Source: Bradyrhizobium lablabi (GTDB lineage Bacteria > Pseudomonadota > Alphaproteobacteria > Rhizobiales > Xanthobacteraceae). From it: a stretch of DNA of 64,000 nt. The stretch is from NCBI RefSeq assembly GCF_018131005.1, contig NZ_JAFCJK010000001.1, positions 496,001 through 560,000 of the forward strand. Reading direction: 5' to 3'. Positions 1 through 9,075 of this stretch are shown here, piece after piece. Every line of letters starts with the position of its first letter. Positions within the stretch are counted from its first letter, which is position 1. Made by a program: the position numbers and the translations under genes. Under the pieces are notes generated by a model. That model had not been told where the DNA came from, did no database searches, and was given only the letters and a program-made list of their open reading frames with translations.

Positions 1-171
1 CGGCATCCGTCCACCGATCGCGAAATGGCTCACACGCCGATTTCATTGGTGGACCAAGCGCCACCACTATAGGATGGCGATATCCGATATACACGCTAAA
101 CGCGAGGTGTTTCGGCGATTTTTAATACCTGATGAAATACCACCTGCAGTGACGGAGGATCGGAGACGGGC

Positions 172-2010
172 ATGCGGCGGAAAAATGCTGTTTTTTTGAT
201 CGGGGCGTTGATTGTCGCAGGCGTCCTCTACTTCAAGGATGATCTTGAGACGCTGTGGCAGGGCTTCCACGTTCGGATCGTCGATTACCAGCCGCCGGCC
301 AAGACGGTCTGGCTGAAGCAGAATGTCGATCCGAAAGAACTGAGCTGGTTCTATCACGCCGATCAGGGCACGCGCACTTTTGGCATTCCCTATGAGTGGT
401 TCAAGGCGCTGGAGCAGCCGACGCTTCCGCCGCTGCTGTTCACCCGTGCCGGCCGCTTCAGCGATATCAGCTATCTCGCCCGTTACGGCTTCATTCCGGA
501 CACGGTCATCGATGGCCAACAGCATGAACTCCCGATCGGCTTCGCAAAGGGCACCGCGATGCTGGACGCGAACGGAGCTCCCTGGCGCAATCCGCGCGAC
601 AAGTCGGACATGAACGGGATCGGGCTCACCTGCTCGGCCTGCCATACCGGCAGCATCACGTACAACAACGTCCGCGTCGTCATCGACGGCGGCCCCGCGA
701 ACACCAACCTGTTCCAGTTGCAGAAGGGGCTCGGCCTGTCGCTGCTGCTGACGCGATACTGGCCCGGTCGCTTCTCCCGCTTCGCCGCCGAGATCCTCGG
801 CGAGGATGCAACCCTTGACGAGCGCATGGAACTGCGCGCGCAGCTCGATCTGGTGTTGAAGCAGTACGCCAAGATCAAGGCGCTCGAGGACAGCGTCGCC
901 CCCAACAGCGTCGACGAAGGCTATGCACGGCTCGACGCGCTGAATCGGATCGGCAACCAGGTGTTTGCGCTCGATCTGCAGCGGCCGCAGAACTATGCCG
1001 CCCATTCGGCGCCGGTGCACTTCCCCCGGATCTGGAACGCGCCGTGGTTCACCTGGGTGCAGTACAACCGCTCGATCATGCAGCCGATGGTGCGCAATGC
1101 CGGTGAGTCGCTCGGCGTCAGCGCCGAATTGAACCTGATCGCACCCGACAAGGGGCTGTTCAAGTCGAGTTCACGCATCGACGAGCTGTTTGCCATGGAG
1201 CGGATGATTGCCGGCCAGGACGGGCCGTCGCAAGACAAGGGCTTTGGCGGCCTGGAGTCGCCGCGCTGGCCGGACTTCTTCCCGCCGATCAACATGGACC
1301 TCGCGCGAAAGGGTGGCGAACTCTACAAGAAGATCTGCGAACCCTGCCATCTGCCGGCAATCGCGAGCAAGGCGCTGCCCGAGAACGAGGCCTATGCGTT
1401 GTTCAAGAACCCGAAGTGGTGGGTCAAGAACGACATCGGTCAACCGCTGCTCGATGTCGAGGGCATTCCGATCGATCATATCGGCACCGACCCGGCGCAG
1501 GCGGTGGACATGAAGAACCGGACACTCGACGTGCCGGCTTCGCTCGGCCTGACGAGCAGCGCCTTCGGACCCGCCCTCCGCGACGTTGTCGTGAAGGCCG
1601 CCAATTACTGGTACGTCCAGAACAACATCTCCGAAAAACGGCGCGCGGAAATGGACGGCTATCGTCCGCCCGACGTCGCCGATCCGCTGGCCTACAAGGT
1701 CCGTCCGCTCAACGGCATCTGGGCAACGCCGCCCTACCTCCACAATGGCTCGGTGCCGACCATCGAGGCGTTGCTCGGGCCGGCGGAGAAGCGGCCGTCA
1801 AAGCCCGTGCTCGGCCATCGCGAGTATGATCCGGTCAACCTCGGTTATCGCAGCGATTCCATCGCGGGCGGGTTCGCGCTCGATACCAGCCTTCGCGGCA
1901 ACTCCAATCGCGGGCACGAATTCAGCAATACGAAAGGTCCCGGCGTGATCGGCCCGGCGCTCGACGCCGACCAGCGCAAGGCCCTGATCGAGTTTATCAA
2001 GACACTATGA
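172..2010 (+). CDS. Membrane-anchored di-haem c-type cytochrome (RoxA/MauG/cytochrome c peroxidase-like)
   Basis: The 612-residue product has an uncleaved-looking N-terminal membrane segment (about residues 5-21) and two CXXCH haem-binding motifs, CSACH at about residue 154 and CEPCH at about 389. The segment NGIWATPPYLHNGSVPT near residue 520 is typical of di-haem peroxidase/MauG-type proteins and of the rubber oxygenase RoxA. The wide spacing between the haems and the length of about 600 residues resemble RoxA-like proteins more than the short CcpA peroxidases of about 330 residues. It should act on the periplasmic side; the substrate is unknown. The ATG is preceded by a GGAG-containing ribosome site. 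It converges on aspA, with only 33 bases between the stop codons. Confidence 0.85.
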   Translation: MRRKNAVFLIGALIVAGVLYFKDDLETLWQGFHVRIVDYQPPAKTVWLKQNVDPKELSWFYHADQGTRTFGIPYEWFKALEQPTLPPLLFTRAGRFSDISYLARYGFIPDTVIDGQQHELPIGFAKGTAMLDANGAPWRNPRDKSDMNGIGLTCSACHTGSITYNNVRVVIDGGPANTNLFQLQKGLGLSLLLTRYWPGRFSRFAAEILGEDATLDERMELRAQLDLVLKQYAKIKALEDSVAPNSVDEGYARLDALNRIGNQVFALDLQRPQNYAAHSAPVHFPRIWNAPWFTWVQYNRSIMQPMVRNAGESLGVSAELNLIAPDKGLFKSSSRIDELFAMERMIAGQDGPSQDKGFGGLESPRWPDFFPPINMDLARKGGELYKKICEPCHLPAIASKALPENEAYALFKNPKWWVKNDIGQPLLDVEGIPIDHIGTDPAQAVDMKNRTLDVPASLGLTSSAFGPALRDVVVKAANYWYVQNNISEKRRAEMDGYRPPDVADPLAYKVRPLNGIWATPPYLHNGSVPTIEALLGPAEKRPSKPVLGHREYDPVNLGYRSDSIAGGFALDTSLRGNSNRGHEFSNTKGPGVIGPALDADQRKALIEFIKTL

Positions 2011-2043
2011 CCGACGGCGGATCGGAAACCCGTTCCGGGCGGT

Positions 2044-3579
<1,536 letters not shown>

Positions 3580-3900
3580 CGATCCCTCCCTTGCGCCTTT
3601 GCGGATCCCTGTCGTCCGCGACGCCGGCATGATGCGCCCGCCCCCGGGCAAAATCCAATCTCTAACGGCAAAGTCTTGCACAGATTGGCAGATGGAAAAG
3701 AATTCGCGGGGTGTCGGACCGGCGAGCCGGGAAGCGTCCCTTCCTCCCGGCCCGTGATAACAACAGCTTATCCACCTCACTCGGCATGTCCGCCGCGAAC
3801 GGCAGCGCGGCTTTCGCCCGGACGGAGCCGCGTGCTAGATCACCTCATCGGCTGGCGCGAAACCGCCTACGGACAGGCAACCAAACCAAGAAAGAGAGCC

Positions 3901-4614
3901 GTGCCCAACACCAACGAACCGATGACGCTCAAATTCCGCTGCCCGGCGGAACTTGAGGGCAAGATCCCGCCGCCGGTACCGGCGACCTTGGGCCTTCCCG
4001 GCTGGCTCAAGGCGATGCCAACCCAGGCCTTCAACGCAATCAACATGCGCGACGAGGACACGGTCAAGCGCTGCCCGCCATTCGTCGACGCGATGACCTG
4101 CGGCTTCCTGCTGCCGCTGATCTGCGATCTCAAAGTTGAGAACGGCGAAATCACCTGGGACAATGATATCCCGCCCGGCGGCGAACTCGATTTCCCGCGC
4201 TCGCCGGTGGGATTCCATGACGAAAGCCAGGTGAAAGGCTCGCCGCTGTTCGAACCCGACCGCTTCGTAATCAAGTTTCACAATCTGTGGACCATCGAAG
4301 CGCCGGAAGGCTACGCGCTGTTCTTCACCCATCCGGTCAATCGTCTCGATTTGCCCTTCACGACGCTGAGCGGGCTGGTCGATTGCGACCGCTTTCGTGA
4401 CAGCTGGATCCACTTCCCGGCGCATTGGCACAACAAGGAATTCAGCGGCGTGCTGCCGAAGGGCACGCCGGTCGTGCAGTGTCTGCCGGTCAAGCGCGAC
4501 AACTGGGTCGCGGAGACCGCAGCCCTGACCCCCGACGAGACGCAGCGGGTGCATGAGCTGACCAAGAAGATCAGCCGCGAGCCCGGGCTCTATCGACGGC
4601 AATTCCGGGCTTGA
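3901..4614 (+). CDS. Conserved hypothetical protein, DUF6065-like
   Basis: The frame is open from much further upstream, but protein-like sequence begins only at the GTG at 3901, which follows AAAGAGAG. The product is 237 residues with no signal peptide or membrane segment. The central part, with FHNLWTIEAPEGYALFFTHP, NRLDLPFTTLSGLVD and GVLPKGTPVVQCLPVKR, matches what I recall of the DUF6065 family; the function of that family is unknown to me. The pattern of hydrophobic strands suggests a compact beta-rich soluble protein. A downstream ATG at 3922 is an alternative start. It ends just before a palindromic dispersed repeat and converges on the TPR gene. Confidence 0.7.
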   Translation: MPNTNEPMTLKFRCPAELEGKIPPPVPATLGLPGWLKAMPTQAFNAINMRDEDTVKRCPPFVDAMTCGFLLPLICDLKVENGEITWDNDIPPGGELDFPRSPVGFHDESQVKGSPLFEPDRFVIKFHNLWTIEAPEGYALFFTHPVNRLDLPFTTLSGLVDCDRFRDSWIHFPAHWHNKEFSGVLPKGTPVVQCLPVKRDNWVAETAALTPDETQRVHELTKKISREPGLYRRQFRA

Positions 4615-4615
4615 A

Positions 4616-4684
4616 GCATGATCCGCAAACGTGCGTAGCGGTTTCCCTCGCGACAAACGCGTAGCCTTTGCGTCTAGATCATGC
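4616..4684. repeat. Palindromic intergenic repeat with GCATGATC / GATCATGC ends
   Basis: The 69-bp spacer between two convergent genes begins with GCATGATC and ends with GATCATGC, so the transcript can fold from either strand. The core contains Gcaaacgtgcgtagcgg-like sequence. Related ends (ttttccggatcatgctct) recur near 43370 and 54915 in this window. It is a dispersed repeat that may also act as a two-way terminator. Confidence 0.55.
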
Positions 4685-4693
4685 TCCGTCAGT

Positions 4694-5545
4694 TCAGGAC
4701 GGTTCGCTCAGAAACTTCGCCACCGCGCTCGGGCGGAAGAAGAAGCGGCCGTGCGACGAGTGGACCAGCGCATAGGTGGTGCGACCGATCATTTGCGGCC
4801 GGCCGCGCAACGCCAGCCGCAAATTGGCCTCGCCGGCATCGCGGTCACCCATTTCGAGAAGACAGGCCGAGAGATCGGCGCGCGTCACGGCGTCGTCCGG
4901 ACGGAGCGCAAGCGCGTGTCGGTAGCTGTCAGCAGCCGCGGCATAATCGCCATCGAGCAGCAGAACGCGCGCAAGCGTCGTCAGGATGTCGAGATGTCCC
5001 GGTGCGGCCTCGCGCGCCTTCGACAGGATCGCACGTGCCCTGCCGCGCGCGTTGCGCTGGATGAGCAGGCGCGCCAGATCAAGTTGCAAATCGACGGCCC
5101 CCGGCGCCAAGGCAACCGCACTTTCCATGACAGCCGCAGCGTCGGCGGCGCGCCCGTCCCTGGATAATTGGCCCGCCAGTTCCTGGAACGCGGGCAGGAA
5201 CGGCGGCTTGCGTTCGGTGGTCCGGCGCAGCAGATCGATTGCCTCGGCGCGGCGGCCGGCGCCGCCGAGCGCCGCGCCCAGCAGGGTCTCGATACCAGCA
5301 TCGCTGACCCGGCGCGCAACCCGTTCGAGCGGCGCGATCGCCTCCCCGCCACGGTTCTGCGCTATCAGCGCCCGCGCCAGGATCGTCGTCGCGGCAATAT
5401 CGGTCCGGCTGGATTTCAAGACCTCGGCCGCGAGCCGCTCGGCCTCGCTGAACTGCCGCATCTGCAGCGCGAGCGCGGCACGTTGCAGCGCCTGGGACTG
5501 ATTGTGCCCGTGGCTCGCGGGGGGGACGGTGGGATGCTTCGGCAT
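4694..5545 (-). CDS. Tetratricopeptide-repeat protein
   Basis: The 283-residue product consists almost entirely of consecutive helix-turn-helix TPR units. Recognisable units include the segments around AERLAAEVLKSSRTD, AIDLLRRTTERKPPFLPAF, AAAVMESAVALAPGAVDLQ and AADSYRHALALRPDDAVT, with the usual Ala/Gly/Pro positions. There is no catalytic domain, signal peptide or membrane helix, so it should be a cytosolic scaffold or adaptor. The C-terminus (about 240-283) is not TPR-like and is rich in Phe, Arg and His. The partner is unknown, and the neighbours do not suggest one. The start is the first ATG and lacks a strong ribosome site. Confidence 0.75.
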   Translation of the reverse strand: MPKHPTVPPASHGHNQSQALQRAALALQMRQFSEAERLAAEVLKSSRTDIAATTILARALIAQNRGGEAIAPLERVARRVSDAGIETLLGAALGGAGRRAEAIDLLRRTTERKPPFLPAFQELAGQLSRDGRAADAAAVMESAVALAPGAVDLQLDLARLLIQRNARGRARAILSKAREAAPGHLDILTTLARVLLLDGDYAAAADSYRHALALRPDDAVTRADLSACLLEMGDRDAGEANLRLALRGRPQMIGRTTYALVHSSHGRFFFRPSAVAKFLSEPS

Positions 5546-5690
5546 CAGGCTTGTAATGTATTGGTCATCTCAGCCGTTATCGCCGGACATGGAGGGGCCG
5601 TCCAGCAAAAGTAGCATGAAGACGACAGGACGGCTTGCTCAGCTACGCTCGGCTTCGCCCAACGAAATCAGGTTCCCAATTTGGGTAGAT

Positions 5691-5709
5691 CTTGCATGTC
5701 GCATGCAAG
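5691..5709. promoter_or_regulatory. Perfect 19-nt palindrome upstream of the small exported protein gene
   Basis: CTTGCATG-tcg-CATGCAAG is a perfect inverted repeat with 8-bp arms, 75 bases before the next start codon. AT-rich promoter-like sequence lies between the palindrome and that start. It looks like a binding site for a dimeric regulator that is not identified in this window. Confidence 0.4.
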
Positions 5710-5783
5710 GACGCGATTTCTCAAGTTCGTTGGCCGCAATATGTTACTTTATTTTTATCTCATCCCAACACGGGAGCATTCAA

Positions 5784-6152
5784 ATGGCTCCGCGCAAAAT
5801 AGCGGTTTTGTCTCTTTGGCTTCTGACAGCGAGCGTCTCCAGCGCGACGGCTGGAGGCTTTCAGCAACAGGGATCGCGTGAAACTCCGAGCAAGGAAGCT
5901 CATCGCGGAAACCACGATCGCACCGCGATGTATTTGTGGCGGGAAACCTATGATGCGCCGAACAGGCGGCTCGTATCCGGCGAGCGCCCGCAAAATGGAA
6001 TCAGGTCGACATATCCATGGCGGATAACGTATACCGCACCCAACAGGCGATTCATCTATCGTGTCGGCGATCGCGGAAAAATACCGACGTGTTACAGCGA
6101 AGCCCTCATCGAGTTCGCCTGGTATATCGTCGATAACACCGGCTGCAGATAG
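5784..6152 (+). CDS. Small exported protein with a duplicated WR-TY-APNRR motif
   Basis: The frame is open from 5502, but the ATG at 5784 starts a typical signal peptide (MAPRKIAVLSLWLLTASVSS, cleavage probable after ATA-G) and is preceded by GGGAG. The mature part is about 98 residues and contains two near-copies of one unit: WRETYDAPNRRLVSGER and WRITYTAPNRRFIYRV. Two cysteines near the C-terminus (TCYSE and NTGCR) could form a disulphide. I do not recognise the family. Base composition around the promoter is more AT-rich than the surroundings. It is most likely periplasmic or secreted. Confidence 0.6.
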   Translation: MAPRKIAVLSLWLLTASVSSATAGGFQQQGSRETPSKEAHRGNHDRTAMYLWRETYDAPNRRLVSGERPQNGIRSTYPWRITYTAPNRRFIYRVGDRGKIPTCYSEALIEFAWYIVDNTGCR

Positions 6153-6219
6153 TTTGGATTCTGACAGAAGGCCTTGCTCGGCTCCCGGAAGCGGAAGCCG
6201 CCACTTTGCCCAGGCGCAT

Positions 6220-6846
6220 TCACTCCGGGAATCGTGGCAGCGCAACGCCATCCTTCGGCATCGGATAACGAGCCGTGTTCAGCTGCATCGCGAGCAGCGT
6301 GTAGTAACTGTTAATGCCAACCAGATCGACAACCCCCGTCTTGCCGAAACGCTTCTCGGCGCGAGCAAACGACGCGTCGGATACGCGCTTGTTCTTGTGC
6401 AACTCAGTAGAAAAATCATACACGATCTCTTCGTCCTCGCTCATGCCGCTGGGACGTCGCCCGTCTCGGATGGCGTCAATGGTTTCTGGCTTGATGCCGG
6501 ATTTAAGCGCTATGGGCTTGTGCACGTACCATTCGTAGTCCTGGGTCCATTCGCGCGCGGTAATAAGAATGACCAGTTCAGATAGCGTATTGCCGATCGC
6601 GGATTTGTACCGCAGATAGTCGCCCATGGCGCGAGCTTGAGACATGACTTCCGGGCTATACATCAACGGTTCGAACGGCCCGAAAACAGGGACCTTTCTC
6701 GCGTCCAGGAATTCCGCGGCAGCTTTCTTTTGAGCGTCCGTGTACTGGTCGGGCGGAATCGTCGGAAGACGCTCTTGCGCCGACGCTGCAGCCGAAAACA
6801 TGAACGAGACAACTGTCGCGGTAAGCGCTGTCGCTAGTTTGGTCAT
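6220..6846 (-). CDS. Exported carboxymuconolactone decarboxylase-fold (AhpD-like) protein
   Basis: The 208-residue product starts with a clear signal peptide ending in ASAQ. It then carries a CMD/AhpD-type helical domain, recognisable from SELVILITAREWTQDYEWYVH followed by ALKSGIKPETIDAIRDG. In AhpD-type peroxidases this helix carries a CxxC pair; here the corresponding stretch is WTQDYEWYVH, so the redox cysteines are missing and a peroxidase role is unlikely. This subfamily is usually annotated only as CMD family. It should be periplasmic. The start has GGTAGG upstream. It is the last ordinary gene before the gene-poor region that follows. Confidence 0.75.
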   Translation of the reverse strand: MTKLATALTATVVSFMFSAAASAQERLPTIPPDQYTDAQKKAAAEFLDARKVPVFGPFEPLMYSPEVMSQARAMGDYLRYKSAIGNTLSELVILITAREWTQDYEWYVHKPIALKSGIKPETIDAIRDGRRPSGMSEDEEIVYDFSTELHKNKRVSDASFARAEKRFGKTGVVDLVGINSYYTLLAMQLNTARYPMPKDGVALPRFPE

Positions 6847-7457
6847 GGGCCTACCCGTTTCCCCTCGCGCTCATATGGCGCGCCAATTACCGCCGAAACC
6901 CACCAGCTTCAAGTTGACAGCCGAGTCAACAAATCAATCTTGCTTGATCCATCCGACCAGGAAGCAGCCTCCCGAACGACCTCGTATATTGCGGCGAGGA
7001 AGGAGGGACGTCGGGCTTCGGCTCCAAGGGGCCGATCCCTTGAATGTCAAGTGCGGCGAGCGTTTCGACGAAAGGCCTGCTTCTCTCCACCATACTCGGA
7101 GAAGGGTGCAGCGCGGGGACGGCGCTTTCGCGCCGCTCTTAGAACTGGCGCCAAGCGCGGCCGCGCTACGGATTTTAGCGTGACGGGACCCGTCGAGGTT
7201 ATCAGCTGTCTTTGATCCGTTCATGATCCCGTCGTCATCGGGCCGGACAGCTATCGCGCGCTCGCTTGACGCGGCACGCTGATCGGCATCGGTGAGCGCC
7301 TCCGCAGCGGAGTCCGCCGCGTTCGAGGTTCCAGTGCGTGCGGTTTGATGGCTTCAGCGCTAAGGTGCGATCAGGACCGTTTGTTCTCATCAAGACCGGC
7401 GACCTCGCGGTGCCGGACAACGACTCCGGCGCCGCCGAGCGTGTCCGCTGGAAACGC
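6847..7457. other. Gene-poor stretch, no convincing gene
   Basis: About 610 bases without a convincing coding region: the short frames have no ribosome site, no family features and no consistent codon usage. It may be decayed sequence on the edge of the island remnant that ends at tRNA-Arg. Confidence 0.5.
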
Positions 7458-8384
7458 TTAGAATGGATCCACGTTATCGGGATTCACGTTCAATATGGTG
7501 ACCACCACAAAAGGTCTGTCTATTTCCCGCGGCTTCCCTGCCCGCTGGTCCGCTGGTGAAAACGGCGATGGCACGAAGCCTTGTTCGATGATCACGCCGA
7601 TTTCGCGAAAATAGGGAAAGTCCGATGCCAGGATTTGCATGACACTTTGAACGACCGTGAGGCGAGCCCCACGCATGCAGATTCGCTTGATCTCGCGTTT
7701 CATAAAGCGGTCTATGGGAGCACTCCGAACACAGATATCGCTAACGGTGTGCTTGGGGATCGACGACGTAAGCCGACGGCCCTTGAGGGGAACGCCCAGC
7801 ATATCAGGATCCAATGCCGGATCAGGCATGCAATCTTCAAAGCCAATGGCTTCCTTTATTCCTCCGATATTTATCTTCCGACCGATCCCCAGGGGGTTCA
7901 TCGGTGTGCCGACATGGCTCATAGTGCCGTCTGGCGACAACTCGATTTCTGCGTCGCTTGAAGGCGGAGGACATCTGGTGTGATCGTGCGGCGGCCCAAA
8001 ATCGTCGAAGGCTACCAAAGCGGATGAGGCCGGAGATTCATTTTCAAGGATGTCCATTTCGTTATCCAGACGCTCGATGGTCATCTGACCGACAATGTCG
8101 TCCGGGGTATTCTGATAAGTCCTATTGATGATGTTGCGTGGCGGTCCCTTGAACGCCCGAACTGCCTTGAGAGTGGAAGGCCCAAAATTCCCGCTCGCGA
8201 TCTCGCCAGGGCTAATCACAGCCACGCCCAGACTCATCAGCGCCTTTTGGATCAGGCTAACATGTTCCCCACGCGATCCGGGGATCACGTGCTCACTAGG
8301 AATCTTGAGACACTTTTGAAGCTTCTCGTTGTCGCGGAAAAGTTTGGAAGCCAGACGGGGCTTCGTTACGACCGGTACAACCAT
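7458..8384 (-). CDS. Peptidoglycan-binding-domain protein of unknown function
   Basis: The 308-residue product has an N-terminal PG_binding_1-like domain at about residues 33-110. It is recognised from PGSRGEHVSLIQKALMSLG and from FGPSTLKAVRAFKGPP, the usual helix-turn pattern of that fold. The remaining 200 residues match nothing I know. There is no signal peptide, which is odd for a cell-wall-binding protein; such domains without leaders occur in secreted effectors, phage-type lysis or spike proteins and toxin modules. A strong ribosome site (GGGAGGGAAGG) precedes the ATG, arguing that it is a live gene. It sits alone in the gene-poor region next to the integrase remnant. Confidence 0.65.
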   Translation of the reverse strand: MVVPVVTKPRLASKLFRDNEKLQKCLKIPSEHVIPGSRGEHVSLIQKALMSLGVAVISPGEIASGNFGPSTLKAVRAFKGPPRNIINRTYQNTPDDIVGQMTIERLDNEMDILENESPASSALVAFDDFGPPHDHTRCPPPSSDAEIELSPDGTMSHVGTPMNPLGIGRKINIGGIKEAIGFEDCMPDPALDPDMLGVPLKGRRLTSSIPKHTVSDICVRSAPIDRFMKREIKRICMRGARLTVVQSVMQILASDFPYFREIGVIIEQGFVPSPFSPADQRAGKPREIDRPFVVVTILNVNPDNVDPF

Positions 8385-8662
8385 GGCCTTCCCTCCTGCG
8401 CTGGGTGGCCTAAAGGCTCTATTATTCAGTCCAAAGTTCGCCTGTCCGACACACCCACCGATCTCGCAATTTTTTTCACAACGATCCTGGCAGTGCCGCC
8501 CTCCGGCGTTGCCCTCGCTGCGGGGGGTGCTGACAGCACCCCATAGTGGCGGCGCGGCGATCGGGCGCCAGCGGCTCGATAGTGGGTCGATCTCGATCGT
8601 CCTAGGTTCATCCTTCGCTGGTCCTTTGATGGCGCTCCGCTGTGCTCGCGCATGCGGGATGC

Positions 8663-8791
8663 ACCGCGCCGGAGATCATGACTGTGAGCGGCCACTCGAC
8701 GCCGGCACAGGTACAGACCTACATCGACGAGCACATGTCCGAGGCGGCAATGACGAAGCTGGCGAACAGCTCCAGAACACCGATTGGCTAG
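8663..8791 (+). pseudogene. C-terminal remnant of a tyrosine recombinase (phage/island integrase)
   Basis: The + strand encodes TAPEIMTVSGHSTPAQVQ, then TYIDEHMSEAAMTKLANS and a stop. This matches the end of phage-type tyrosine recombinases: the active-site His lies in the SGHST-type motif, followed by the catalytic-Tyr region with YI in this reading. About 30 bases further upstream a different frame gives ALRCARACG, resembling the preceding helix (usually AACRRLAEAG), so a frameshift lies at about 8655-8663. No other integrase sequence remains. Its stop is 66 bases from the 3' end of tRNA-Arg. Confidence 0.7.
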
Positions 8792-8857
8792 CAGTTCCGG
8801 AATCGAGTGACTAACGGGAAGTCAAGCTATTGAACATGCAGGAGGAAGATTTGGATG

Positions 8858-8934
8858 TGGCGATCCCGGGAAGACTCGAACTTCCGACCTACGGTTTAGG
8901 AAACCGTCGCTCTATCCGGCTGAGCTACGGGACC
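8858..8934 (-). tRNA. tRNA-Arg (anticodon CCT)
   Basis: The minus strand folds as a full 77-nt cloverleaf. The acceptor stem pairs GGTCCCG with CGGGATC (one G-T pair), the D arm is GCTC...GAGC, the anticodon stem is ACGGT/ACCGT around the loop TTCCTAA, and the T arm is GGAAG-TTCGAGT-CTTCC. The discriminator is G and CCA is encoded. Loop positions 34-36 are CCT, so it reads the rare AGG codon. Its 3' end faces the integrase remnant, the usual orientation for an island insertion site. Confidence 0.97.
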
Positions 8935-9075
8935 GCGATCCCGCGAGACGGCAGCGGGCATGGCCATCCCATAGCAGAGGCGCCGGCTGATCGCCAGCCT
9001 GCGCAGACATCTCCCATGCGCGAAGTTGCGCCGATTGAACCGCGTGCATCGGGCCCAGCGTTGACGGTGCGCCCT

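Noticed and set aside
1..171. A possible gene end or operator before the cytochrome gene
   Set aside because: Short frames only; the tatccgatata-like symmetry is too short to defend.
4616..4684. Possible small RNA between convergent genes
   Set aside because: The palindromic ends match dispersed repeats, and no promoter is visible.
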